Positions 25,938 to 33,982 of a stretch of DNA of 41,168 bases are shown here, one piece after another. A model generated the notes under the pieces. The model was not told the DNA's origin. It did no database searches and saw only the letters and a program-made list of their open reading frames with translations. Numbering within the stretch: the stretch's first letter is position 1; the number at the start of each line of letters is the position of its first letter. Source of the DNA: an uncultured Acetatifactor sp. (GTDB taxonomy: Bacteria > Bacillota > Clostridia > Lachnospirales > Lachnospiraceae); contig CAJUGL010000031.1 of the NCBI GenBank assembly GCA_910586515.1, forward strand, positions 1 through 41,168, given 5' to 3'. Made by a program: the position numbers and the translations under genes.

Positions 25938-26924
25938 ATGGCACTGAGCAATATACAGTACGAGACAATCCTCAGGGGATATGAACAGGTCAGAGATGCC
26001 AACCGCGCCCTTACAGAAGCCCGGAGAGAAGAGGTCTATGACACCGTTCCCGGCTATCGTGAATTGGCGGATTCCGTCAGCACTCTCTCGGTGGCCTGCG
26101 CCCGGCGCATGCTGGATGGAGACGAGGGAGCGCTTGACCGTCTTCACGGAGAATTGGCGGAAATATCCTCCCGCCAGAAACGCCTCCTGGCGGAGTACGG
26201 CTTCTCCCAAGACTATCTGGAACCGGTGTACGGCTGTCCCTGCTGTCAGGATACCGGCTATATCACGGGTCCCGACGGACTGAAGAAGAAATGCAGCTGT
26301 TTCCGGCAGCAGGAAATCAACCTCCTCTACGCCCAGTCCAATATACAGGACATGATTGCCCGGGAAAATTTCGCTTCCCTTTCTTATGAATATTTTCAGG
26401 GGGAAGACCTGCGCAGATTTGAAGCCGCCGTGCAGATCAGCAGAAATTTTATCGAAAATTTTCATCAGGACTACCAAAATCTCTTCTTTTATGGTACGGT
26501 AGGTACGGGCAAAAGTTTTCTCTCCGGCTGTATCGCAGGAGAACTGCTGGAGCGAGGGCATTCCGTGATCTATTTCAGCGCCGCCGGCCTGTTTGAAACC
26601 CTGGCCCGCTACTCCTTTGACGCAAAATCAAAGGACATCCTGTATGATTTATGTGAAGATCTGTATGGCTGCGATCTGCTGATCATTGACGATCTGGGCA
26701 CAGAGACTACCAACAGTTTTATCACTTCACAGCTGTTTTCCTGCCTGAATGAACGATATCTGCGCAGCAAGGCAACCTTAATCTCCACAAACCTGAACCT
26801 GGAAGAACTCCGTGACAGGTATTCAGACAGGATTTTCTCCCGCATCACCAGCAGTTTTACCCTGTGCAAGCTCACGGGAAGGGACATTCGGATCCTGAAA
26901 AAGCGACTGGCAAGCATGACCTGA
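25938..26924 (+). CDS. dnaI: DnaI/DnaC-like replicative helicase loader ATPase
   Basis: An AAA+ ATPase that loads the replicative helicase (328 residues). Residues 100-121 hold a Cys cluster (YGCPCCQDTGYI and KKKCSCF; Cys 100, 102, 103, 119, 121), comparable to the zinc-binding N-terminal part of DnaI. Walker A is YGTVGTGKS (185-193) and Walker B LLIIDDLGTE (246-255); ISTNLNLEEL is a sensor-I type region and DRIFSRITSS carries the Arg finger. Eukaryote-like DnaC folds and IS21 IstB proteins share the ATPase, but the Cys cluster and DnaB/D neighbour favour the loader. GGAGAG lies 10 or so bases before the ATG. Confidence 0.88.
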   Translation: MALSNIQYETILRGYEQVRDANRALTEARREEVYDTVPGYRELADSVSTLSVACARRMLDGDEGALDRLHGELAEISSRQKRLLAEYGFSQDYLEPVYGCPCCQDTGYITGPDGLKKKCSCFRQQEINLLYAQSNIQDMIARENFASLSYEYFQGEDLRRFEAAVQISRNFIENFHQDYQNLFFYGTVGTGKSFLSGCIAGELLERGHSVIYFSAAGLFETLARYSFDAKSKDILYDLCEDLYGCDLLIIDDLGTETTNSFITSQLFSCLNERYLRSKATLISTNLNLEELRDRYSDRIFSRITSSFTLCKLTGRDIRILKKRLASMT

Positions 26925-26980
26925 GTCCTAAAAGAAAACACTACATCGATAACTTATCTAGGGAAGGAAAAGGTATACGC

Positions 26981-28165
26981 ATGGGCAACCGCGAAGAAAA
27001 AAGAAACTTGGAAACCATTCCAGTAGGTTCTCTGGGCATTATCGCCCTGGAGGGATGCAGACCTCTGGGCGAAAAAATCGACCGCTATCTGGTGAAATGG
27101 AGGGCAGAACGGGAAAGCGAGCACAAGGAGTCGCTGGCATTCTCCGGCTATCAGCGGGCATCCTATCTGCTGGAGACAAAGGTTCCCCGATTTGGCTCCG
27201 GTGAGGCCAAGGGGGTGATTCTGGAATCCGTCCGGGGACATGATCTGTATCTGCTGGTGGATGTCTGCAATTATTCCCTGACTTACTCTCTCTACGGTCA
27301 GGACAACCATATGTCGCCTGACGATCACTATCAGGATCTCAAACGGGTTATCGCCGCTGTGGGCGGCAAGGCCAGACGCATTACCGTCATCATGCCCTTC
27401 CTGTACGAGAGCCGTCAGCACAAAAGAACTGCCAGGGAATCTCTTGACTGCGCCCTTGCTCTGCAGGAACTGGTCCATATGGGCGTTGACAATATCATTA
27501 CTTTTGATGCCCATGACCCCAGGGTTCAGAACGCCATCCCTCTCCACGGCTTTGAAACCGTACAGCCTGCCTACCAGTTCATCAAGGGACTGCTGCAGAG
27601 CGTAAAGGACCTGGTGCTGGACAGTGATCATATGATGGTGATCAGTCCGGACGAGGGCGGAATGACCCGCGCTATCTACATTGCCAATGTACTGGGCCTT
27701 GATATGGGAATGTTTTACAAAAGGCGCGACTACACAAGAGTGGTGAACGGGCGGAACCCCATCATTGCCCATGAATTCCTCGGCACCAGCGTAGAAGGAA
27801 AAGACATGATTATTATTGATGATATGATTTCCTCGGGGGACAGCGTGCTGGAAGTAGCAGCCGCCTTAAAGGAGCGGAAGGCCCGGAAAATTTTTGTCTT
27901 CTCCACCTTCGGCCTTTTCACCGGAGGGCTGGACAAGTTTGACAGTGCTTTTGAAAACGGGCTTATCGACAGGGTCCTGACCACCAATCTGATTTATCAG
28001 ACACCCGAACTGCTCCAGAGGGATTGGTATATCAACTGCGACATGAGTAAATATGTGGCTTACATTATCGATACGCTGAATCATGATTCCTCCATCAGCG
28101 ATTTGCTGAATCCCAACGAGAGAATCCAGAGCATAGTTGCCAGATATAAGAACGGAGAGCTGTGA
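26981..28165 (+). CDS. prs: Ribose-phosphate pyrophosphokinase, long clostridial form
   Basis: Makes PRPP from ribose-5-phosphate and ATP for nucleotide, His and Trp synthesis. It has the catalytic-region VIMPFLYESRQHKRT, the FDAHDPRVQNAIP loop and the PRPP-binding MIIIDDMISSGDSVLE. It is 394 residues from the ATG at 26981 (AGGAAAAGG upstream), about 75 longer than the Bacillus enzyme, with an extra N-terminal part. Another in-frame ATG/CAG start lies 39 codons earlier inside dnaI but without a suitable ribosome site. It is followed by the repeat island that begins one base after its stop codon. Confidence 0.93.
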   Translation: MGNREEKRNLETIPVGSLGIIALEGCRPLGEKIDRYLVKWRAERESEHKESLAFSGYQRASYLLETKVPRFGSGEAKGVILESVRGHDLYLLVDVCNYSLTYSLYGQDNHMSPDDHYQDLKRVIAAVGGKARRITVIMPFLYESRQHKRTARESLDCALALQELVHMGVDNIITFDAHDPRVQNAIPLHGFETVQPAYQFIKGLLQSVKDLVLDSDHMMVISPDEGGMTRAIYIANVLGLDMGMFYKRRDYTRVVNGRNPIIAHEFLGTSVEGKDMIIIDDMISSGDSVLEVAAALKERKARKIFVFSTFGLFTGGLDKFDSAFENGLIDRVLTTNLIYQTPELLQRDWYINCDMSKYVAYIIDTLNHDSSISDLLNPNERIQSIVARYKNGEL

Positions 28166-28352
28166 GTAACAGTTCAGACAGCCTCTCTCGCGAAGTCAAA
28201 ATTGCGCTCTGTGCAATTTGCGCTCTGTGCAATTTGCGCTCTGTGCAATTTGCGCTCTGTGCAATTTTGCGAGATCGCGGGCGCCAAAACGCATTCTTTT
28301 CGCGTTTTGTGTGCATTCTCGTAACAGTTCAGCGCCCTGTCTGAACTGTTAC
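28166..28352. repeat. MITE-like element with 16-bp terminal inverted repeats
   Basis: GTAACAGTTCAGACAG at 28166-28181 is the exact inverse of 28337-28352. The left end lies next to the prs stop. The right end also forms its own 12-bp hairpin (28321-28352). Inside are the four 16-bp repeats and an AAAACGC/GCGTTTT hairpin (28286-28308) shared with 25834-25856. No ORF of transposase size is present. Confidence 0.75.
28201..28264. repeat. Four direct 16-bp repeats
   Basis: TTTGCGCTCTGTGCAA is repeated four times without spacing; the first copy differs only by A for T at its first base. Each copy has TTGC and GCAA at its ends and could fold. It is part of the island at 28166-28352. Confidence 0.95.
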
Positions 28353-28379
28353 GGCTGTGAAAACAGCTCTCCTCCGGTT

Positions 28380-28907
28380 TCAGGCCCCTGTAAAGGTATC
28401 ATACAGTGTCACGATTTGTTCCCGGGCATCATACATGGTGATCTCCCCGCAGTCAATGGGGAGCACCAGAACGAAAGGCTTGTCCGGATCTACCTGGATG
28501 GTCTGGTTCTTCGTCTCTCCCTCCACTTCCACCTTGCATACCCCTTCCTGATTCAGAGACAGCAGCGCGATCCCCTTGTCCTCAAAGACCACACCCTTTA
28601 CCCCATCTTTCATATAGGCATCCTGTCCGCCCTGCCTGAAAAAATAGCCGTAGGAAAATCCGTTTTTGCTCAGGTAGATTGTGTAGGTATAATTTTCCTT
28701 CTCCTCGTCAAAAAAAAGCATGGCGCAGATATCGTCATTGATTGCTTTGGCAACCTCCCAGTCCCCGTTGATATTCTGGCTCTCTCTTGCGTCCTGCTCC
28801 AGTCTCCCCCCGGATACCCCCACTATATCCGCCTTCCACACAATGAGAAAGGCCAGCAGCAGTATGATTACAGCCCCAAACAGCATGGTGATTTTTTCAA
28901 GCTTCAT
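28380..28907 (-). CDS. Single-pass membrane protein of unknown function
   Basis: A 175-residue protein with a hydrophobic N-terminal segment (ITMLFGAVIILLLAFLIV, residues 6-23) and a mostly extracellular remainder. The outer part looks beta-rich with short repeats of Tyr/Gly (YTYTIYLSKNGFSYGYF). AGGAGA lies 8 bases before the ATG. It follows the 842-residue anchored protein by 51 bases and probably shares its transcript. I do not recognise the family; no lipobox or enzyme motif is seen. Confidence 0.7.
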   Translation of the reverse strand: MKLEKITMLFGAVIILLLAFLIVWKADIVGVSGGRLEQDARESQNINGDWEVAKAINDDICAMLFFDEEKENYTYTIYLSKNGFSYGYFFRQGGQDAYMKDGVKGVVFEDKGIALLSLNQEGVCKVEVEGETKNQTIQVDPDKPFVLVLPIDCGEITMYDAREQIVTLYDTFTGA

Positions 28908-28958
28908 TTTATTTTCTCCTAATATCGTGTATTTCCCTATCCTCTTTTGCCGAACAGA

Positions 28959-31487
28959 TTACTCTTCCCTTACATAGGTAATGAACTGATTGCCGTTCTG
29001 TGTAAACCATTCTCCGGAGTCATTCATCCCCATCTTGTCAATCTTACCTGTCCTGGGATCCATTATTCCCGCATTGTATTCGTTAAATCCCACCAGAAGC
29101 ACCGCATCTCCGTCTTCCAGAAGCGCCAATACCGGAATATCACGGTTTACATAGTACAGTACCGCGTCCAGCCTGCAGCCGGTGAGATCCAATATGGTGA
29201 CATCTTCCAGATTCTCCTCCAGAATCCTGAGGACATTGTCTCCCCTGTCCAGATAGTATTGAGAATTTCTGCTGATCCCCTCATAAGCCAGCATTGTGTC
29301 CAGGCATACGGCCAGCGCGCTTCGGTCTTCGGCCGCCGCGGTTTCCTTGATGGCCATGATCTGGTTTTTGGCGGCCCGATTACCCTTCAGCCATATACAC
29401 CCGCCATTCTTATTGACCACAATTCCCGATTTGTCATAAGCCAATGTGACTGCCTTTGCCGGCGAATTGAAAATACCGTCCACACCATATGGCCCGTAAA
29501 CGTAATAACGTTCACTTTCATCCTCGCCCGGCAGTTTCAGTTTCCTTCCTCCTTCATATACCACTTCCTTCGGTGTCAGAATCATGACCGTCTTTCCGTC
29601 CACACTGCTGCGCATCTGTATTTCCACATAGCGCTCATACTTCTCCGTATTGACGGCTACAATCACATTCTTTCCCGAATCCGCCTCCAGATTGTTCGTG
29701 ATATGTTCCTGCTCGGCCTGAACATATCCGCCGGACTCCAGCCGTCTCACCCGTTCCAGAGTGATCTGGTTCTCCAGGATTCCGCATTCAGTGACATATA
29801 TATCCTCCTGTCTGTACTCTTTCAGCAGCTCGCCGGAAGAATTGCAGATACAGATCTTATACATGGGATAAAAGGTATGTCCGGAACTTTCTTCCACAAT
29901 ATCTTCCGCATAAGCCACCCCGTATATGATATCCTCTTCCATGAACCCCAGAGGACGAATAACCTCTCCCGGTGAAACGGATATGGTCTTGCGCGTATCA
30001 ATGCCGAAATTCCGAATCTCCAGAGACGTACTATGGTAGATATCTCCACCCTCCGGCCATACGGCAATCTTATGGTTCTCCGAGACCTGCAGCCCCTCGT
30101 CCTGACGGATTTCCAACAGCTGTGAATACGTCCGCTGGGTCAGGTCAATTCCATACACCACACTGTCCATCACCAGATATAATTTCTGCTCCCGGTTCAG
30201 ATACAAGAGCTGATCCATCTCCGCCGCCAGCACCGCGTAAGTCTTGTCATAAGGAATGTAGAGGAGCTCTTCTATGGTATTTTGAGAGCTGTTGTGCGTA
30301 TAAAGCAGAATTCCCACTTCTCCCTCATGTCTTCCGCGATTCATATACCCGTATACGGCAAATTGTACATTTCCGCCCTCATCCACATCCAGAATCCTGA
30401 TTTTGTGCTGATCATACATGGTTCTGGCATCCGCGTTTTCCCGGTCATAAAATCCGAAGATCACCGTCAGTTTATTGGTGGTCACATTATAGCTCAGCAG
30501 CCGTCCGGCCACCTCAAATACCACCACATTGCCGTCCTCGCTCTCCATCATGGCTATGTCCGTGTCCGTGATGCCCAGCAGAATTTTATCATTGACGCAC
30601 ATCTGCTCCGGATTCGGGATCTGCGTGGTCGTGCGTTCATAATCCAGCAGGTAGATTCTGTCCGCGGTATATCGTATTCGGTAGTATTCCTTCACCTGAT
30701 AATAGACGGTATTCTTGTCCTCCCTGACGGACACGATATAATCCATCAGTATGGAGGCGGTCTGGGCCGCCACCTCCGCCAGCCTCACGGCGGGTTTTAC
30801 CACTTCCTCCACCTCCAGGTTTCCCCAGGTAATCTGACGAAAGCTGCTGTGGATGTTTACTTTGTGAAAAGAACTGTTATCCTCCAGCCGGGGATTTGTC
30901 TCCAGATATTTTGCCAGTTCCCGGGCCGCTTCCCTGTCATAAAGCTTCTCATGAAAATCCATGCAAAACGCCAGACGTTCCTCTATATTCAGACCTTCAC
31001 TCCATATGACCCGTGTATAATAAGAAGCTTCCCTCTCTCCCGACAATTCCAGCACTACAGTCAGCGCGTATTCTTCATCCTGCTCTATCAGGTCTTTCAG
31101 GGCAATATTCCCCCTGATTCTGTCCCCGGAAACCTCCAGCTCCCTGATCGGCGTACTCTCAATCAATCTGGAGCCGTCCGCGCTCCTGACCTCAATACGG
31201 ACACCTTCCACCTTCCGGCCGAAGGTATCCACCACAAACCCTGTATCCCTGCCCTCGCCCAGAACCGTCACCGCATCCCGCTGAAACGCAACATCCGTAT
31301 CTCCCAGGTAACCATGGAGACAGTTGTACTCCATTCCGTCCACTACCATCGTCACCAATGGAAGGGATGCCGACGGCATTTCCATCGTCAGGTTGTCATG
31401 TCCTCTGTTCCTGATCTTACTTACAATGACCATGGACAGTAAAAAGACCACGAAAAAAACGGATAGTTTTATCACACTTTTTTTCAT
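28959..31487 (-). CDS. Large membrane-anchored protein with degenerate C39-like C-terminal domain
   Basis: An 842-residue protein with one N-terminal membrane segment (IKLSVFFVVFLLSMVIVS). Residues 40-200 look like an Ig-like or beta-sandwich part; the middle (200-700) has repeated blade-like strands (e.g. YSQLLEI, KICICNSSGELL), consistent with a beta-propeller facing the outside. The last 120 or so residues resemble a peptidase C39-like fold: RSALAVCLDTMLAYEG, then PVLALLEDGDAVLLVGFNEYN and GIMDPRTGK. The catalytic Cys position is not Cys and the usual His is not His, so it seems inactive as a protease. Role unknown; secreted wall or peptide binding is a guess. It follows the methyltransferase by 71 bases. 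Confidence 0.65.
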   Translation of the reverse strand: MKKSVIKLSVFFVVFLLSMVIVSKIRNRGHDNLTMEMPSASLPLVTMVVDGMEYNCLHGYLGDTDVAFQRDAVTVLGEGRDTGFVVDTFGRKVEGVRIEVRSADGSRLIESTPIRELEVSGDRIRGNIALKDLIEQDEEYALTVVLELSGEREASYYTRVIWSEGLNIEERLAFCMDFHEKLYDREAARELAKYLETNPRLEDNSSFHKVNIHSSFRQITWGNLEVEEVVKPAVRLAEVAAQTASILMDYIVSVREDKNTVYYQVKEYYRIRYTADRIYLLDYERTTTQIPNPEQMCVNDKILLGITDTDIAMMESEDGNVVVFEVAGRLLSYNVTTNKLTVIFGFYDRENADARTMYDQHKIRILDVDEGGNVQFAVYGYMNRGRHEGEVGILLYTHNSSQNTIEELLYIPYDKTYAVLAAEMDQLLYLNREQKLYLVMDSVVYGIDLTQRTYSQLLEIRQDEGLQVSENHKIAVWPEGGDIYHSTSLEIRNFGIDTRKTISVSPGEVIRPLGFMEEDIIYGVAYAEDIVEESSGHTFYPMYKICICNSSGELLKEYRQEDIYVTECGILENQITLERVRRLESGGYVQAEQEHITNNLEADSGKNVIVAVNTEKYERYVEIQMRSSVDGKTVMILTPKEVVYEGGRKLKLPGEDESERYYVYGPYGVDGIFNSPAKAVTLAYDKSGIVVNKNGGCIWLKGNRAAKNQIMAIKETAAAEDRSALAVCLDTMLAYEGISRNSQYYLDRGDNVLRILEENLEDVTILDLTGCRLDAVLYYVNRDIPVLALLEDGDAVLLVGFNEYNAGIMDPRTGKIDKMGMNDSGEWFTQNGNQFITYVREE

Positions 31488-31558
31488 TAAAAATCCTCAT
31501 GCCTTTCCATAACCTGCGGACTTGACCGCCGGCACAAATTTGCGCGGAAAATCAATGT

Positions 31559-32791
31559 TTAAAGCAATTTCTTCAAAGTTGGTTCCACCTGCAGAAATTT
31601 CATCACGCTGTCAAGGGAAGCCTCCTTCTCCCCATTCCAGCTGCCTGCTCTCGGCCTCATCCCGGCTGTCTTCACTGCCCGGATCATTAGATTCTTAGGG
31701 GTATGCTCCATATCAATAAACTCCAGAATCTGAGTATCATATCCGCTTTTCTCCAACAAATCAGCCCGAAGGGCATCCGTGATCAGGGCTGCCATGCGCT
31801 CCTTAATGATGCCGTACTTCAATATGGGCTTCAGCATATCGCAATCTATCTGTACGTTCAGTTCATGCTGGCAGCAGGGCACAGCCATAATCACGCTGGC
31901 CCCCCATTTTACCGCTTTTTCCAGTGCATAGTCCGTTGCCTTGTCACATGCGTGAAGGGAAACCATCATGTCCACATCCTCAGTTCCCCGATAACCGCTG
32001 ATATCTCCCACCTGGAAACACAGCCCCTCATACCCCAGCCTCTCTGCCAGTTCATTGCATCGGGCTATCACATCTTCCTTCAAATCCAGACCTGTCACCT
32101 GTATATCCAGCCCCTGTTGTCTGTGCAGATAATAGTACAGGGCAAAGGTCAGATAGGACTTTCCGCATCCGAAGTCCACAATGCGGAGGGTCCTGCCTGA
32201 CGGAAGTTTATCCCGAATATCTCTGATAAACTCCAGATAACGATTTATCTGGCGAAATTTATCGTATTTTGCCTTCACCACCCGGCCATCCCGCATCTGA
32301 ACGCCCAGCTCCACCAGAAAATCCACCGGCTCGCCCTCAGGCAGAATATGATGCTTTCTTCTATTGTGTTCGGTAATCACACTCTGCTTCTCTTCTCCGG
32401 TATTCAGACATTTCCTTCGCCGAATCGCCGCTCTGCCCTTCCTGCTCACCAGTACCGTGGCCTCCTCGGTCCCATTGCTCAGCTGTGCCTGACGAAAGCA
32501 GTTTCCCAGGTAATCCGCCAGCCGATCCCTCATTTCTTCCGCCGAATGGTTGCTGTGATAAACCTGCTTTCCCCTGTAAAGCGTCTCCTGGAACTGGGTT
32601 GTGCCCCTGATCAGCACCGGACGAACCTTCACCTTTGTGCCTCTGTCTGCATCAGTGGTATTGCTGAGTACAATCTGTTTCAGATCCTGATTCACCATCT
32701 GCCGCAAAAGTTCCCTTAATTCCTCTCCCGAAGTTTCCGTCTCTGAGTTTTTTCTCTCTATATTTTCCTTTTCCTTTTTTTCTATTGCCAT
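31559..32791 (-). CDS. Class I SAM-dependent methyltransferase
   Basis: A 410-residue protein with an N-terminal helical/acidic region of 100-150 residues (EEMRDRLADYLGNCFRQAQ) and a C-terminal Rossmann methyltransferase domain. The SAM motif is IVDFGCGKSYLTFALYYYL, then VTGLDLKEDV (acidic loop), and VSLHACDKATDYALEKA followed by VPCCQH. The VPCCQH motif is typical of a conserved bacterial methyltransferase family with DUF/Methyltransf_32-like annotation; target (RNA or small molecule) is not known to me. It overlaps the end of the 135-residue gene by 10 bases. Confidence 0.8.
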   Translation of the reverse strand: MAIEKKEKENIERKNSETETSGEELRELLRQMVNQDLKQIVLSNTTDADRGTKVKVRPVLIRGTTQFQETLYRGKQVYHSNHSAEEMRDRLADYLGNCFRQAQLSNGTEEATVLVSRKGRAAIRRRKCLNTGEEKQSVITEHNRRKHHILPEGEPVDFLVELGVQMRDGRVVKAKYDKFRQINRYLEFIRDIRDKLPSGRTLRIVDFGCGKSYLTFALYYYLHRQQGLDIQVTGLDLKEDVIARCNELAERLGYEGLCFQVGDISGYRGTEDVDMMVSLHACDKATDYALEKAVKWGASVIMAVPCCQHELNVQIDCDMLKPILKYGIIKERMAALITDALRADLLEKSGYDTQILEFIDMEHTPKNLMIRAVKTAGMRPRAGSWNGEKEASLDSVMKFLQVEPTLKKLL

Positions 32792-33189
32792 GAATATATA
32801 TTTCCTCTGCGCCCTCCGTGTCTGCGCTTATATACCTCGTTACACAAAAGCACCTGTACCATCTCTTCGGCAGGCGCATTCTCTTCTTCATTTTCCAGTA
32901 CTCTGCAAATCGACTTGGTCAGGGCCAGCAGACTGCATCTGTCCGGATACTCGTCATAAATCATTGCGCCCTCATAATCCGCCTTATCCAAAATTTCCGC
33001 CACTCTTCTCTGACAGCGCTTTACTTCGTTTGGGTACATCTGCTGCAGGTATTCCAGATCCTGCAGCAAATTCTGTTCTCCGCCCGGTCTCTGATAACCG
33101 GGATAGGCCATATAAAAAGGAAGGGGCCCATTCCAGCCCCTTACCCTGCTTTCCGGCAGCGGCTGCAACAGTTTCGAATGAAATTCCAT
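32782..33189 (-). CDS. Hypothetical protein, 135 residues
   Basis: No recognised domain. It has an N-terminal Trp/Pro-rich part (VRGWNGPLPFYMAYPGY) and helical segments (LLQDLEYLQQMYPNEVKRCQ, MVQVLLCNEVYKRRHG) ending in a basic tail. It is cytoplasmic, with no membrane segment. GAGGG lies 6 bases before the ATG. It sits between atpC (82 bases upstream) and the methyltransferase, with which it overlaps, so it is probably translated with that gene. Confidence 0.75.
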   Translation of the reverse strand: MEFHSKLLQPLPESRVRGWNGPLPFYMAYPGYQRPGGEQNLLQDLEYLQQMYPNEVKRCQRRVAEILDKADYEGAMIYDEYPDRCSLLALTKSICRVLENEEENAPAEEMVQVLLCNEVYKRRHGGRRGNIYSWQ

Positions 33190-33270
33190 ATGCTTCCCTC
33201 TTTGTTTTTTTACAGCATATGCGTGTTTTCATCTGATTGTTACCGGAAGCTGCCAAAAGGCTTCCAAATT

Positions 33271-33675
33271 CTATTTCAATACTTCTATCCGTGCCATCGC
33301 CCTCTGGAGAGCCGTCTCAGCCTTGGCGATATCCGTGTTCGGAGCCTTGCCGCTGATACGTTTTTCCGCTCTCTCCCTGGCAGATTTCGCGCGTTCCCCG
33401 TCAATCTCCCCGGGCCACTCAATGACTTCCGCCAGAATCGTCACACTCTCCGGCAAAATCTCGGCAAATCCGGAGTGCAGGGCTGCCTTCTTATCCCCTT
33501 CCTGCTCACTGATGATCAGGATGCCCGGCTTTACAATCACCGTCATGGGAATATGACCCGGCAGTATGCCAATCTCGCCCTCCGTGGTGTTAAATTCCAC
33601 CATATTCACCTGCTTTTCATAGAAAACTCTGTCAGGCGTAATGATACGCAGAAGAAAGCTGTTCTTGTCTGCCAT
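33271..33675 (-). CDS. atpC: ATP synthase F1 epsilon subunit
   Basis: A 134-residue epsilon subunit, central-stalk regulator of rotation. It begins MADKNSFLLRIITPDRVFYE, has the beta-domain pattern EGEIGILPGHIPM and ends with a C-terminal helix pair (KAETALQRAMARIEVLK). The frame is open 46 codons further upstream, but that part lies in the repeat DNA and has no family similarity; I choose the ATG at 33675 with GGAGAAG upstream. The gap to atpD (307 bases) is filled by nested palindromes, unusual inside an ATP synthase operon. Confidence 0.95.
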   Translation of the reverse strand: MADKNSFLLRIITPDRVFYEKQVNMVEFNTTEGEIGILPGHIPMTVIVKPGILIISEQEGDKKAALHSGFAEILPESVTILAEVIEWPGEIDGERAKSARERAEKRISGKAPNTDIAKAETALQRAMARIEVLK

Positions 33676-33692
33676 AATCTTCTCCATTCCAG

Positions 33693-33972
33693 TTCCGCAT
33701 CCATTCTTCCTGCGCCCTTTTCTCTCAGAGAGTTTCCGAACGCTTAGACCTTGCGTTCGTAATCTCTCTGGGCCGCAGGCTTCATGGATGCTGTTTTCCT
33801 GTTCCGCATCCATTCTTCCTGCGCCCCTTCCTCTCAGAGAGTTTCCGAACGCTTAGACCCTGCGTTCGTAATCTCTCTGGGACGCAGGCTTCATGGATGC
33901 TGTTTTCCTGTTCCGCATCCATTCTTCCTGCGCCTGTGAACGCTCTCCGGCGCAGGCTCCGCGGATGCCGTT
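33693..33972. repeat. Tandem 109-bp palindromic repeats between atpD and atpC
   Basis: Two full 109-bp copies (33693-33801 and 33802-33910) and a shortened third (33911-33972). In each full copy, arms pair in order: GCATCCAT with ATGGATGC, CTGCG with CGCAG, CAGAGAG with CTCTCTG, and CGAACGC with GCGTTCG. The third copy keeps the outer GCATCC and a CTGCGCC/GGCGCAG pair only. Differences between copies 1 and 2 are few and lie mostly in loops. The RNA would fold into two long, bulged hairpins. I see no gene in the 33676-33982 gap. Confidence 0.9.
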
Positions 33973-33982
33973 TATTTGCGTC

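Noticed and set aside
28201..28264. CRISPR array
   Set aside because: The repeats abut without spacers and are only 16 bases long.
28095..28316. 73-codon minus-strand frame
   Set aside because: Low-complexity translation of the 16-bp repeats and the prs end.
33241..33265. Terminator after atpC
   Set aside because: GGAAGC/GCTTCC hairpin is short and no T-run follows on the minus strand.
33676..33813. 46-codon N-terminal extension of AtpC
   Set aside because: It is translated repeat DNA, has no similarity to the epsilon subunit, and a better start with a ribosome site lies at 33675.
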